Shown: positions 7,416-16,395, counted from the first letter of the stretch. The stretch: 64,000 nt of DNA from Roseiarcus sp963776665 (GCA_963776665.1 CAVZNQ010000029.1:70970-134969); one strand, 5' to 3'. Made by a program: numbers and translations. Notes: generated by a model from the letters alone, not told the origin.

Positions 7416-9350
7416 ATGTCGAGCGTCGACGTCAAGCCGACCAACCGCAAGCCCCCCGGCAAGGCGGATGCGCCCAATGAGCCGTTCAAGCGGGCGCTTG
7501 CGTCGTGCACGCGCGCGCTCGCGCGCCATCCCGAGCTTGAGATCGCCTACTCGGCCGACAAGCCGTCGCTCGTGACTTCGCCCGAAGGGGCCAAGGCGCG
7601 CCTGCCCGAGCCGCCGCGCAAGCCCAATCCGCGCGAGGCCGCGATCGTCCGCGGCCTCGCCGATTCGTTCGCGCTCCGCCTCGCCTGCCACAACGACGCG
7701 ATCCACCGGCGCCTAGCGCCGCAGAGCCCGCCGGCGCGCGCGCTTTTCGACGCGGTCGAGCAGGCGCGGGTCGAGGCGATCGGCTCGACCCGCATGCAGG
7801 GCGTGGCTTCGAATATCGCCGCCATGCTCGACGACCGCTACCACCGCAGCCCGTTCGCCGAGGCGCGCACCCGTGAGGAAGCGCCGCTCGAGGACGCAGT
7901 CGCCATGCTGGCGCGCGAGCGCCTGACCGGACTTGAGCCGCCGCGGGGCGCCGCGCGTCTGGTCGAGCTTTGGCGCCCCTTCATCGAGGACAAGGCCGGC
8001 GCGGATCTCGACCGGCTGAGCGAGGCTCTCCTCGACCAGCGCGCCTATGGCAGGCTGGTGCGTAAGCTCCTCTCTTCGCTGGGCATCGCCAACGAGTCCG
8101 ACGCCGACGCCGAGGACTCGGAGGAGGAGGCGGACGACAAGACGCCGCCCGAGGACGCCGACGAGGCTGAGGGCGAGGGCGAGGACCAGCAGGCGCAGGA
8201 TTCGATGCAGCGCGAGGCTGCCGACGACACCGCCGACGACGCCGAGGAAGGCGCGATGGATACGGTCGAAGCGCCCTCCTCGGAGCTCGAGGACGAAGGC
8301 GAAGCGGGCGATGCGGAAGAAGCGGCGGAGAGCCGCCCGCCGCAAACGGCCGCGCCGGAAAAGCGCGGACCCGACTACAAGGCGTTTATCACCCGCTTCG
8401 ACGAGATCGTCGACGCCGACGAACTGTGCGATCCCGACGAACTGCAGCGGTTGCGCGAATATCTCGACAAGCAGTTGCAAAACCTCCACTCGGTCGTGGC
8501 CCGACTCGCCAATCGGCTGCAGCGGCGCCTCATGGCGCAGCAGAGCCGCTCATGGGAATTCGATCTCGAAGAGGGGGTGCTCGACACCGCGCGGCTGCGC
8601 GCGCGTGATCATCGATTCGCAGACCCCGTTGTCCTTCAAGAGGAGAAGGACATGGCGTTCCGCGACACGACGGTGACGCTGCTCATCGACAATTCGGGCT
8701 CGATGCGCGGCCGCCCGATCACCGTCGCTGCGACCTGCGCCGACATCCTCGCCCGCACGCTCGAGCGCTGCGGCGTCAAGGTCGAGATCCTCGGCTTCAC
8801 CACCCGGGCCTGGAAGGGCGGACAGTCGCGCGAGGCCTGGCTCCAGGCCGGCAAGCCCGCCAATCCGGGACGGCTCAACGACCTGCGCCATCTCATCTAC
8901 AAGGCGGCGGACGCGCCGTGGCGGCGCGCGCGCAAGAACCTCGGGCTCATGATGCGCGAGGGTCTTCTCAAGGAGAACATCGACGGCGAGGCGCTCGACT
9001 GGGCGCACCAGCGGCTGCTCGGGCGCTCGGAGCAGCGCAAGATCCTGATGATGATCTCCGACGGCGCGCCGGTCGACGATTCGACGCTCTCGGTCAATCC
9101 CGGCAACTATCTCGAGCGCCATCTGCGCCATGTGATCGAGGAGATCGAGACCCGCTCGCCGGTCGAGCTCATCGCCATCGGCATCGGGCATGACGTGACC
9201 CGCTACTATAAGCGCGCGGTGACGATCGTGGACGCTGAGGAATTGGGCGGGGTGATGACGGAGAAGCTGGCCGAGCTGTTCGACGAAAACGCCGCGCCGA
9301 AAGAGCCGGCGCGTCCCACGCCGAAGCGTCGCGGGCGGAAGGCGGCCTGA
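7416..9350 (+). CDS. cobT: Aerobic cobaltochelatase subunit CobT
   Basis: CobT and CobS form the AAA+/MIDAS motor that, with CobN, inserts cobalt into hydrogenobyrinic acid a,c-diamide in the aerobic B12 pathway. 644 aa, the normal length. There is an N-terminal helical domain, a long acidic linker (about residues 225-305, rich in Asp and Glu), and a C-terminal von Willebrand A domain. Its MIDAS motif is DNSGS in LLIDNSGSMRGRP, with SDGAPVDD further on. The usual partner cobS is not in the window. A hairpin between this gene and the next is oriented for the opposite strand. Confidence 0.94.
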   Translation: MSSVDVKPTNRKPPGKADAPNEPFKRALASCTRALARHPELEIAYSADKPSLVTSPEGAKARLPEPPRKPNPREAAIVRGLADSFALRLACHNDAIHRRLAPQSPPARALFDAVEQARVEAIGSTRMQGVASNIAAMLDDRYHRSPFAEARTREEAPLEDAVAMLARERLTGLEPPRGAARLVELWRPFIEDKAGADLDRLSEALLDQRAYGRLVRKLLSSLGIANESDADAEDSEEEADDKTPPEDADEAEGEGEDQQAQDSMQREAADDTADDAEEGAMDTVEAPSSELEDEGEAGDAEEAAESRPPQTAAPEKRGPDYKAFITRFDEIVDADELCDPDELQRLREYLDKQLQNLHSVVARLANRLQRRLMAQQSRSWEFDLEEGVLDTARLRARDHRFADPVVLQEEKDMAFRDTTVTLLIDNSGSMRGRPITVAATCADILARTLERCGVKVEILGFTTRAWKGGQSREAWLQAGKPANPGRLNDLRHLIYKAADAPWRRARKNLGLMMREGLLKENIDGEALDWAHQRLLGRSEQRKILMMISDGAPVDDSTLSVNPGNYLERHLRHVIEEIETRSPVELIAIGIGHDVTRYYKRAVTIVDAEELGGVMTEKLAELFDENAAPKEPARPTPKRRGRKAA

Positions 9351-9373
9351 AGCCGCTGCGAGAGGAGAAAAAA

Positions 9374-9429
9374 GGGCGAGGCGCCGTCCTGGAGGGCCGC
9401 CGGGAGAGCGTTTTGCCGGCGCCTCGCCC
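9374..9429 (-). terminator. Rho-independent terminator of the carbonic anhydrase gene
   Basis: A perfect 13-bp stem (9374-9386 with 9417-9429) on about 30 bases of loop is followed, on the minus strand, by TTTTTTCTCC. It lies 9 bp past the carbonic anhydrase stop. For cobT, on the plus strand, there is no T-run. Confidence 0.82.
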
Positions 9430-9437
9430 GCTCAGGC

Positions 9438-10031
9438 TCAGGCCGCTGCAGCTGCGGCTTTGCCCGCTTCGGTCGCCGCCTTCACTTCGTTCAGGCGGCC
9501 GGTCTTGACGTCGTAGATGTAGCCATAGACGGGCACGTCCCTGGGGACGAGCGGATGCGCCCGGATTCGCTTGACGTCATGGACGACGCTCGCCTGCTGG
9601 TCCTTGATCGTGTGCCACTTGATGAAGTGACCGGCCGCGTGTCCGCCCTTGTGATGCGGGTTCGCCCATTTCTTGCCGTCGAAGGCGGCGGTGCTCAGGT
9701 CGTCTTCGAGCAGGTCGGCGATGATCTCGTCGGAAAAGAGCTCCATTCCGCAGTTGGTGTGGTGGATGACGAACCATTCCTTCGTGCCGAGCAGCTTATG
9801 CGAAATGACGAGCGAGCGGATCGCGTCGTCGGTCGCCCGGCCGCCGGCGTTGCGGATGACATGCGCGTCGCCCTCGGCGAGCCCGGCGTATTTGGCCGGA
9901 TCGAGGCGCGCGTCCATGCAGGTGAGGATGGCGAAGCCCCGCGCCGGGGGAAGCCCAAGCTCGCCCTTCTTGCCGAAATCTCGGGCGTAGGATTGGTTGG
10001 CCGCCACCACTTCACCGACGATCTTGGACAT
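9438..10031 (-). CDS. Beta-class carbonic anhydrase
   Basis: Zinc enzyme for CO2/bicarbonate exchange, cytoplasmic. The beta-class zinc ligands are visible: Cys38 with Asp40-x-Arg42 (CMDAR), and His91 and Cys94 in HHTNCG. I start at MSKIVGEVV (10031), preceded by GAGGCAGG. The longer frame to 10109 adds a low-complexity leader without a signal peptide. 197 aa from this start. The C-terminus is Ala-rich. It is convergent with cobT, with its own terminator. Bicarbonate supply for carboxylases is the likely role. Confidence 0.92.
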   Translation of the reverse strand: MSKIVGEVVAANQSYARDFGKKGELGLPPARGFAILTCMDARLDPAKYAGLAEGDAHVIRNAGGRATDDAIRSLVISHKLLGTKEWFVIHHTNCGMELFSDEIIADLLEDDLSTAAFDGKKWANPHHKGGHAAGHFIKWHTIKDQQASVVHDVKRIRAHPLVPRDVPVYGYIYDVKTGRLNEVKAATEAGKAAAAAA

Positions 10032-10206
10032 TTGCGCCTGCCTCTGTTTCGGGAGGCTGCCGACTGGCGTCGAGCCTCCAGAGCCCGAGACAACCACGCG
10101 CGGCGGCATTAGTCAATAAAGTTGATAAAGTTAGTAGACTACTGCGGCGCGCGCTTGCGACCTCGTCTGCAATGGCCAGGGGCGGGCGAAGGACGCGCCT
10201 GGCGTT

Positions 10207-11205
10207 TCACTTCGGCCTGAGATCGAGGCCGACGCCCTTGTTGACGAATTGCAGGGTGTAGGCCCGCGTATAGTCGGCGCGGGCGTCGATCATGCCGGTC
10301 TCGACCATCTTGCCGAAGAAGCCCTTCCAGCGCGCGTCGGTCATTGCGCCGATGCCGAGCTTGAGCGCGTCGCCGGAATCGACGATCCCGTATTTTTTCA
10401 TCTCCCTGATCGAAAAGGCGATCTGTTCGTCCGAAATGTCGGGGTTCTCGGTCTTGATGAGTTCGTTGGCCCGGGAATTGTCGCCGTAGAGATAGTGGTA
10501 CCAGCCGATCGCGGAGGCGTCGACGAAGCGCTGAACCAGATCGGGATTCTTGTCGACGATTTCGTTGCGGGTCACGATCAGGGTCGAATAGGTGTCGTAG
10601 CCGTAGTCCGACAGCAGGAAGACGTTCGGCTTGAAGCCGCCTTGCTTCTCGATCTCGTACGGCTCGGCAGTCACGTAGCCCTGCTGGATCGCCATCTTGT
10701 TCTTCATGAAGGGAGCGGAATTGAAATTGTACGGCCTGATGTTCTCGTCCTTGAAGCCGTAGGCGATGCGCATCCAGGCGTAGAAGGTGTTGATCGCGCC
10801 CGCGCCGACGTAGTCGGGATTCGCCGCCGGCAGGTCCGCCCACTTGTCGAGGCCGACCCCGGGGTGAGACATCAGGATCTGCGGCGACTTCTGAAAGTCC
10901 GCGGCGACCGCAATGAGCGGCAGCTTCGCCTCGGCCGAGAGAAGATTGCCGATCATGTCGCCGCCCATGAAGAACTCGAGCTTGCCGAACAGAAGCAGGA
11001 GGCCGCCGTTCGCCTGGGGGCCGCCCGGCACGATCGTCACGTCGAGGCCGTATTTCTCGTAGGTGCCGTCGGCCGCGGCCTGAAAGAAGCCGCCAGCCGC
11101 CGGATCGGCCAGCCAGTTCGTGCCGAATCGGACCTTGTCGAGCGCCAGAGCCGGCTCGGCCAAGGCGACGATTCCGGTCAGAGCCAAAAGCGTTGCAAAG
11201 CGCAT
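10207..11205 (-). CDS. ABC transporter substrate-binding protein, NMT1/ThiY-like
   Basis: Periplasmic binding protein of the NMT1/SsuA-like superfamily, which takes up pyrimidine precursors, sulfonates, nitrate or riboflavin. 332 aa with a signal peptide (MRFATLLALTGIVALAEPALA). Family-type segments follow: KVRFGTNWLADPAAGGFFQA, KYGLDVTIVPGGP, and IQQGYVTAEPYEIEKQGG. The start at 11205 has GGGGGA upstream; the frame could run to 11295 but would then bury the signal peptide. There are no ATPase or permease genes beside it, so its transporter partners are elsewhere or absent. The substrate cannot be told from sequence. Confidence 0.85.
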   Translation of the reverse strand: MRFATLLALTGIVALAEPALALDKVRFGTNWLADPAAGGFFQAAADGTYEKYGLDVTIVPGGPQANGGLLLLFGKLEFFMGGDMIGNLLSAEAKLPLIAVAADFQKSPQILMSHPGVGLDKWADLPAANPDYVGAGAINTFYAWMRIAYGFKDENIRPYNFNSAPFMKNKMAIQQGYVTAEPYEIEKQGGFKPNVFLLSDYGYDTYSTLIVTRNEIVDKNPDLVQRFVDASAIGWYHYLYGDNSRANELIKTENPDISDEQIAFSIREMKKYGIVDSGDALKLGIGAMTDARWKGFFGKMVETGMIDARADYTRAYTLQFVNKGVGLDLRPK

Positions 11206-11363
11206 GCGGCAATCCCCCAGAACGACCTCGCCCGAGGCGAAGCGCAAAGTCTGCCCGGCCACTCTAACGCGCGGATGAAAGCCCGCAAATTCCACGTGAC
11301 GAGAAAGGCCTCGGCAGCGTTTGTCGGCGGATCGGTCGCGCCTGCCGACGCCCTATCCGGCCC

Positions 11364-11747
11364 TTACTCTTTCTGCGGACCGGCCCATTCGGAGATATAT
11401 TCCGACGTCCGATTGTAGACAAATGCGGCGTCCTCGCCCGGCAAATAGGACGCCTCGATGTGGTAGGAGAGAAATTCGAGCGCGTAGGACGCGCCGATGT
11501 CGCGCTCGTAACGTCGCCGGGCGTCGCGCTTCATCTGCCTGACGGCGAATTTTCGCGTCGGCACGTCACAGTCCTTGACCGGGCCGAATCGTTCCACCCA
11601 GTCGTTGAAGAGATGGTTCAGCCCGCGGCTGAAGCGCTCGGCCTGCTCGTCGCCGAGATCATTGGCCCATTGGGTCGCGTTCTCGAGCCGCCGTCTGAGC
11701 TGCGTCCCGCGCGCTTGCCCCCAGCGCACCTTCAGGTTTCCGAACAT
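11364..11747 (-). CDS. Hypothetical protein, Arg/Glu-rich, about 127 aa
   Basis: Not recognised. The likely start is MFGNLKVRW at 11747 (another ATG at 11795 is possible; neither has a strong ribosome site). The protein is charged and mostly helical in appearance, with FSRGLNHLFNDWVERFGPV and RDARRRYERDIGASYALEFL. There is no signal peptide or membrane segment. The frame stays open to 11990, but that extension covers the GST promoter region and has poor composition. It is divergent from the GST gene. Confidence 0.6.
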   Translation of the reverse strand: MFGNLKVRWGQARGTQLRRRLENATQWANDLGDEQAERFSRGLNHLFNDWVERFGPVKDCDVPTRKFAVRQMKRDARRRYERDIGASYALEFLSYHIEASYLPGEDAAFVYNRTSEYISEWAGPQKE

Positions 11748-11914
11748 GGCCGCGGCGTCCGTCCCTCCCGAAAGCTTTTGAACGGATGGCGCCATGCGTG
11801 CAACCGTCGACAAAAAGCTGACCTGGAGCGGGCGACCGGCTGCTTGAGCTTTCGAGGGGTCGCCGCTAGGTGTTCGGCAGGCGATCGGGGCGGCGCAAGC
11901 TTCAGGACTCGAAG

Positions 11915-12538
11915 ATGCTTCAACTCTACGGCAACCCAAGATCCCGAGCCTCGCGGTGCCTCTGGATGCTCGAAGAGATGGGCGCGCCATACCAACTCGT
12001 CGAAAAGAGCACCCAGCCCGAAGATTTGCAGACGGCGGATTATCTGCGGCTCAATCCGAACGCACGCATCCCGACTCTCGTGGACGGGGACGTGGTGATT
12101 TGGGAGTCGATGGCGATCAATATCTATCTATCCGAGAAGTATGAAGGGCCGATGCACAGCGGCGGCGCGGAGGCGCTGGGTCTGGCGACCCAATGGAGCA
12201 TCTGGGCGATGCTGGAAATGGAACAACTGCTGCTCGACTTGCTGATGCATCGCGCCCTGCTGCCCGAGTTCTCGCGCGATCCCTCGTGTGCGGCGCGAGA
12301 CGAATTGCTTTTGCAAAGGCCGCTGGGCGTGCTGAACGCCGCATTGAAAGGACGCGAGTTCCTGGCTGCGGGCGGCTTCGCCGTCGCCGATCTCAACGTC
12401 GCGAGCATCCTCGCTTGGGGGAAAATGGCGCGGCTTGGCTTGTCCGATCAGCCGGAGCTGAAGCGCTGGCTGGACGTTTGTCTTGCCCGACCGGCCTACC
12501 GGCGCGTCCGCGACTTGGGTCGACCTGCAGCCTCCTGA
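11915..12538 (+). CDS. Glutathione S-transferase family protein
   Basis: 207 aa with an N-terminal thioredoxin-like domain (MLQLYGNPRSRASRCLWMLEEM) and the typical loop NPNARIPTLVDGDVVIWESMAI, where cis-Pro and the Glu-Ser pair bind the glutathione backbone. The C-terminal helical domain ends with FAVADLNVASILAWG and RWLDVCLARPAYRRV. The start at 11915 follows AGGACTCGAAG. The active residue near Ser10/Arg11 suggests a Ser- or Cys-type class rather than a Tyr class. The substrate is unknown. It is convergent with the kinase gene, 9 bp away. Confidence 0.9.
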   Translation: MLQLYGNPRSRASRCLWMLEEMGAPYQLVEKSTQPEDLQTADYLRLNPNARIPTLVDGDVVIWESMAINIYLSEKYEGPMHSGGAEALGLATQWSIWAMLEMEQLLLDLLMHRALLPEFSRDPSCAARDELLLQRPLGVLNAALKGREFLAAGGFAVADLNVASILAWGKMARLGLSDQPELKRWLDVCLARPAYRRVRDLGRPAAS

Positions 12539-12547
12539 GGAAATCAC

Positions 12548-14152
12548 TCAAGTCGCGGGCGGGCTTCCAGAACCCGCCGATCGCGACAAAATAGCCGCGA
12601 CCCGGGCGGCAAGTTCTTCGAGGGCAAACGGCTTTCGCAAAATCTCCATGCCGTCTTTGAGTTGCGCAGCATCGAGCGCAGTCCCCGCGTAGCCGGTAAT
12701 GAACAAAACCGGCAGGGCGGGCGTCGCCGCGCGCGCGGCGTCCGCCAGCTGTCGCCCGCTCAAGCCAGGAAGCCCTACGTCGGTGACCAGAAGATCCAAA
12801 TCCCGCCGCTGACCGATGAGACGCAAGCCTTCAGGCCCGTCCGCGGCTTCAATGACCTCGCATCCCATATCCGTGAGGACTTCGACGATCTGGGCGCGTA
12901 TCTCGGCTTGGTCATCAACGACCAGAACGGCGCCGCGCGCCGAAGACGGCGCCGTCGACGGGCCAACGGGTTTTGACCTGTCCTTCGCCGCATCTTGCGA
13001 TCGCGGAGAACCGGGCAAGGAAATAATGACGCTGGTTCCACGACCGGGCTCGCTCTCGATGCGCAGAAAGCCGCCGGACTGGCGGACGAATCCATAGACT
13101 TGCGACAATCCAAGACCGGTCCCCTGGCCGGCCGGTTTGGTCGTGTAGAAAGGCTCGATGGCTCGGCTAAGGATTTCAGGCGTCATGCCGGTTCCGGTAT
13201 CCGAGACCGAGACGACGACGAAGTCTCCGGGCTTGGCCCCCTCGGGATCGGAAAGGTCGGGGACCGTCACTTTGCGATCTGACACCGAGATCGTCAGTTC
13301 GCCGCCGTCCGCCATCGCGTCGCGGGCGTTGATCGCCAAATTCATGAGCGCGCCCTCCAACTGGTGGGCGTCGCAGATCACGTCCCATTTGCCGTCGCCC
13401 AACTCCAGCTTCAATTGAATTTCGGGACCGATCGTTCGTTGAAGAAACTCGCGCATTCCGCCGACGAATTGGTCAGGCTGCACGCGCTCGGGCTGCAGCG
13501 CCTGGCGGCGGGAAAACGCCAGGAGCCGGTTCGTCTGTCCCGCCGCATTGTTGAGCGCGCGCCGCATTTCGTCGACGAAGCGCCCGACCTCTTCGAGCCG
13601 CCCGGCCGCGATCCGGCGCTCAAGAAGAGTAAGGCCGCCCGAAACGGCCTAAATCATGTTGTTGAAATCATGCGCGATGCCCCCGGTCAGCTGGCCGACG
13701 ACCTCCATCTTTTGCGACTGAACCAGCCGCTCTTCGGTCGCCTTCAGGGCCGCGTTGGCCTCGCGGAACTGCGACGGCGACGGCAGAGCCAGGGCGGCGG
13801 GGATAAACCTCCATAAGACGATCGCGGTGAAGAGCGACACGAGCGCGGTCGCCACCTTGACCACCGCTTCCACGCCGTAAATGGGGACCCACAGCGTCAC
13901 GACGTCGATCCAATGGGTCGCGCCGCAGAGAAGAATGAACGCCGCAAAAAGAAATAGGAGGGGCCGAAACACCAGATCGCGCCTCCGCCGGGCTATGAAT
14001 CCGAGCGCGACGGGAATGGAAAAGTAGGCAAAGGCAATCCCGGCGTCCGACAGGGCGTAGGTCCAGATCAGGCCGGGCTGCCAAAGTAGGCAGAAGCCGT
14101 GGGCGGACAAACCGGATGGATCGAACAGCCAATCGCTGATGACGTTGAACAT
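12548..14152 (-). pseudogene. Hybrid histidine kinase with ethylene-receptor-like sensor domain, interrupted by in-frame TAG
   Basis: One continuous frame apart from a TAG at 13649-13651. The N-terminus (about residues 20-110) has three hydrophobic helices matching the ETR1 ethylene-binding domain: SDAGIAFAYFSIP, then FILLCGATHWID. Numbered from ATG 14152, Asp36, Tyr43, Ile46, Pro47, Cys76 and His80 keep the spacing of ETR1 Asp25, Tyr32, Ile35, Pro36, Cys65 and His69. Then come the H-box (GGIAHDFNNMI), TAG, and AVSGGLTLLERR. The HATPase follows (NLAINARDAM, DTGTGM, GTGLGLSQVYG), and a receiver (VLVVDDQ, VTDVGLPG, RKPF). A CAG-to-TAG change would explain the stop. It may be a real mutation, suppression, or a base error. 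Confidence 0.85.
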
Positions 14153-14380
14153 GTCGCAACTCAAATCCGAGACGATTCAGTTAGGGAGATCGCCCCGATT
14201 GCGGGACTATGCAGCGACAGGGGCAGGAGAGGCAAAAAGCGCTGCCCGGTCGCATGTCGGCCGTGGCGGTAAGCGTCGCCATTGAAAGCGGCCCGGGGAC
14301 CCGCCAGAGGGAGCGGGCTTTCCCGGACCGACCCGGCGCGCCATAGTCAACGCAAAGCGACAACAGGAAGGTATTCGACC

Positions 14381-14620
14381 ATGAGCCATGTGACTTACGC
14401 CGTCGTCGAGCATGACGGCGGTTGGGCCTACAAAGTCGGCGACGTCTATTCGGAGACTTTCGCCACCCGCGAAGCCGCCCACGCCGCCGCCGCTCGGGCG
14501 GCGCGCGAACAGCGCGCTCCGGGCGCGGGCGGTCCGATCGAATTCGAGGACAGTTCGGGCCAATGGCATGAGGAACAGGAACGCGGCGACGACCGCCCGG
14601 ACACCGAGGTCAAGGACTGA
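14381..14620 (+). CDS. Small DUF2188-like protein
   Basis: 79 aa: MSHVTYAVVEHDGGWAYKVG, then SETFATREAAHAAAARAARE and a polar tail. The layout of a short beta hairpin plus an Ala-rich helix fits DUF2188-type proteins, whose function is unknown. ATG 14381 follows AGGAAGG at good distance. The frame opens 33 codons earlier, but that part is shadow-like. No partner gene is adjacent. Confidence 0.78.
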   Translation: MSHVTYAVVEHDGGWAYKVGDVYSETFATREAAHAAAARAAREQRAPGAGGPIEFEDSSGQWHEEQERGDDRPDTEVKD

Positions 14621-14722
14621 GGCGCCCGCGCGCGCGACCCTCTTTCGCCCTGCGGGCCATGAGCGTGGAGCCTCCCGCCGCCAATCGTCATGTCATGACA
14701 CGCGCGCGCACGACTGCGCAGG

Positions 14723-14789
14723 CTTCGTGATCATGCGGCGGCCGCCGGCGCCGGGTGCTGGCACGATTGCGCGCGGGTTTGAGGGCTAG
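14723..14789 (+). pseudogene. Fragment similar to the end of the 15648 gene product
   Basis: GFVIMRRPPAPGAGTIARGF reads like the C-terminus of the 76-aa protein at 15648 (RFVVMRKPPLDGHSALGRGF). No start or upstream body is present, so this looks like a leftover of a duplicate. Short, so only moderately sure. Confidence 0.4.
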
Positions 14790-14995
14790 GCTGCGCTCGC
14801 CGCGAGCCTCAGAGACGACCGATAGCCAGCGAATCCCAAGCCCGCGAAGCCGAGAAGCATCATGGCCCAAGTCGAGGGCTCGGGAGCGGCCGCGCCGTTC
14901 CACGAATGGGTTGGGCCTAGGTCGCCTTCGCAGGATGCGCCGGCGCACCAAAATCCGCTGGTGTTTGATTCCACTGTAGCTCTCGTTGGCTCCAT
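14786..14995 (-). pseudogene. PEPxxWA-CTERM tail without a secretion signal
   Basis: The last 35 codons give PEPSTWAMMLLGFAGLGFAG followed by YRSS and Ala, the full sorting tail. The 69-codon frame has no signal peptide and almost no passenger domain (MEPTRATVESNTSGFWCAG). It is therefore the remnant of a surface-protein gene, or one whose 5' part has been replaced. Confidence 0.6.
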
Positions 14996-15303
14996 CTCAT
15001 GGCGGAGGAGGCGGCTTTAATAGCGGCGTTGCGGCGGGGGGTCTCGGCTTTGACCTCGGCGGCGTCGGCGGCAACGGTGGTGCGGGCGGCGGCGCGGGCG
15101 ATTCGGCCGTCAGTCTCTCCGGCCCATCGGGCGGCCCATTCGGAGTTGGGGGCGGGGGATATGGCGGAGGCGACGCCAGCTACGAGACCCTGGTCACGGA
15201 GGTGGAGGGGAAGGCGGCAGCACGTGATGGCCATCACATCGCAAAAGCTAATATTGGAGTAACGGTCGCTAGCCGAAAGCGAGGCACAAGCAAATTAGCA
15301 TAG
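14996..15303 (+). other. Glycine-rich coding remnant, no supported gene
   Basis: One plus-strand frame reads GGVGGNGGAGGGAGDSAVSL and similar, like a piece of a glycine-rich surface protein, then loses that character after about 15190. There is no convincing ribosome site or signal peptide. I do not call it a gene. Confidence 0.35.
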
Positions 15304-15320
15304 CAAAGGAGGAATTTGAC

Positions 15321-15533
15321 ATGGCCGATAAAGAACATTCTCATCAACAAGATCCCAAAAAGGCCGCTAAGACTGCGGCATTTGGAGGGCCGGCGAAGAC
15401 TTGGCACAATTGGAACCGGCCGAACCCTGCGGCAGCAGCCGCGTGGTTTAACGAACCGCCAGCGCAGGCAGCCGGTGAAGCGATGGTTTCGAATCGCTCC
15501 GATGGCTCGGTCGATGTGTACGCGCTGTTCTGA
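15321..15533 (+). CDS. Small hypothetical protein, 70 aa
   Basis: An excellent ribosome site (AAAGGAGGAATTTGAC) precedes ATG 15321, which is strong support for a real gene. The protein is polar at the start (MADKEHSHQQDPKKAAKTAA), Trp/Pro/Ala-rich in the middle (WHNWNRPNPAAAAAWFNEPP) and has no membrane segment. Not recognised. It is followed by a hairpin at 15552. Confidence 0.72.
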   Translation: MADKEHSHQQDPKKAAKTAAFGGPAKTWHNWNRPNPAAAAAWFNEPPAQAAGEAMVSNRSDGSVDVYALF

Positions 15534-15551
15534 CCTGTAATCGACCAAAGT

Positions 15552-15584
15552 CCGTCTCGATCTGCCGAGCGCGGATCGAGACGG
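15552..15584. terminator. Hairpin between small genes
   Basis: CCGTCTCGATC pairs with GATCGAGACGG (11-bp perfect stem, 11-base loop). There is no T-run on either strand, so it may be a weak or Rho-assisted terminator for the gene ending at 15533. Confidence 0.5.
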
Positions 15585-15647
15585 TCCCCGCGTCCAGAAG
15601 ATTCGTTCTTGTCTTGTTCTCTCCGCCGGGCCGGGCTACGTTGCCCC

Positions 15648-15878
15648 ATGCCCGACGACGACAAGCTTACGCCCGCCGACCCGCACGACCTTGCCGAGGC
15701 AATCGCTTTCGCCCTGCGCTATCGCGGCAAAAAGCGTGTGCATCAGGCGGACGAGTATATGGCGCAGATCGCCGCCGAGCGGATCGTCGAGCACCTGGAG
15801 CGAGCGCGCTTCGTCGTCATGCGGAAGCCCCCGCTTGACGGTCACTCTGCGCTCGGGCGCGGCTTCGCGAGCCGATGA
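15648..15878 (+). CDS. Conserved small hypothetical protein, 76 aa
   Basis: MPDDDKLTPADPHDLAEAIA followed by FALRYRGKKRVHQADEYMAQ, an all-helical, charged small protein with an IAAERIVEHLERARFVVMRK helix and a short basic tail. I know this type as a conserved hypothetical in rhizobial genomes; no function is established. The start is chosen at the ATG before the conserved acidic N-terminus. A degraded relative of its tail lies at 14723. Confidence 0.7.
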   Translation: MPDDDKLTPADPHDLAEAIAFALRYRGKKRVHQADEYMAQIAAERIVEHLERARFVVMRKPPLDGHSALGRGFASR

Positions 15879-15887
15879 TTGCATGGA

Positions 15888-15913
15888 GGAACAATGCGGG
15901 TTGGCGCTTCGTT
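15888..15913 (+). promoter_or_regulatory. EcfG-like (general stress sigma) promoter candidate
   Basis: GGAAC (15888-15892), 17 bases, CGTT (15910-15913). It fits the alphaproteobacterial general-stress consensus and places a start site about 30 bp before the ATG at 15950. Confidence 0.5.
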
Positions 15914-15949
15914 GTATTTGTTGGCGAGGCGCTAACAGGGGTAGGACAG

Positions 15950-16282
15950 ATGCCCGAACATGCTGATCACCGATTTAGCGCGACACTATCCACGCGCGAT
16001 TTGGCCTTAGTCGGGTGCTTGCGGGCCTTGGCAGAATTCAGCCAGCAAGCAAGTAACGACAGCGCCTCTCCCGAAGCTGCCGGGGAAAAAGACTGGCGCG
16101 CCGCTGGCCAAAAGGTGAGCTTTTGGTTCTCCAGGGCTTTGGATCGCGATCTTTTCAAAAACGAAGTCCGGCGCCTCTTGCCTGCAAACCTTGTCCGCTT
16201 CGACGGCGAAAGCGACCACGATTCTCCCAATCGAGCGGCGCTTTCGAGCCGATCGGAACAATCTGCCGCTGGTGGTGTTTAA
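15950..16282 (+). CDS. Hypothetical protein, about 110 aa
   Basis: Not recognised. MPEHADHRFSATLSTRDLAL, LVGCLRALAEFSQQASNDSA, then WRAAGQKVSFWFSRALDRDL. No signal peptide or membrane segment. The start at 15950 follows GGGGTAGGACAG. The upstream part of the frame (from 15875) overlaps the previous gene and the promoter candidate at 15888, so I reject it. A strong terminator follows. Stress-induced expression is an inference from that promoter. Confidence 0.6.
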   Translation: MPEHADHRFSATLSTRDLALVGCLRALAEFSQQASNDSASPEAAGEKDWRAAGQKVSFWFSRALDRDLFKNEVRRLLPANLVRFDGESDHDSPNRAALSSRSEQSAAGGV

Positions 16283-16328
16283 TCGGCTAGTGGCGCGCTG
16301 CCCCTCCCCGCACGAAGCGCGCCGATCT

Positions 16329-16375
16329 GCCCCGCGTCCGAGCCTGCCCGGCTCGCGCGCGGGGCTTCTTTTTGG
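16329..16375 (+). terminator. Rho-independent terminator
   Basis: A 16-bp stem with two mismatches (16329-16344 with 16350-16365), a five-base loop, then TTCTTTTT. Ends transcription of the 15950 gene; the convergent PEP-CTERM gene stops at 16396. Confidence 0.85.
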
Positions 16376-16395
16376 GAGCGCCTCCGCGCGGCCCT

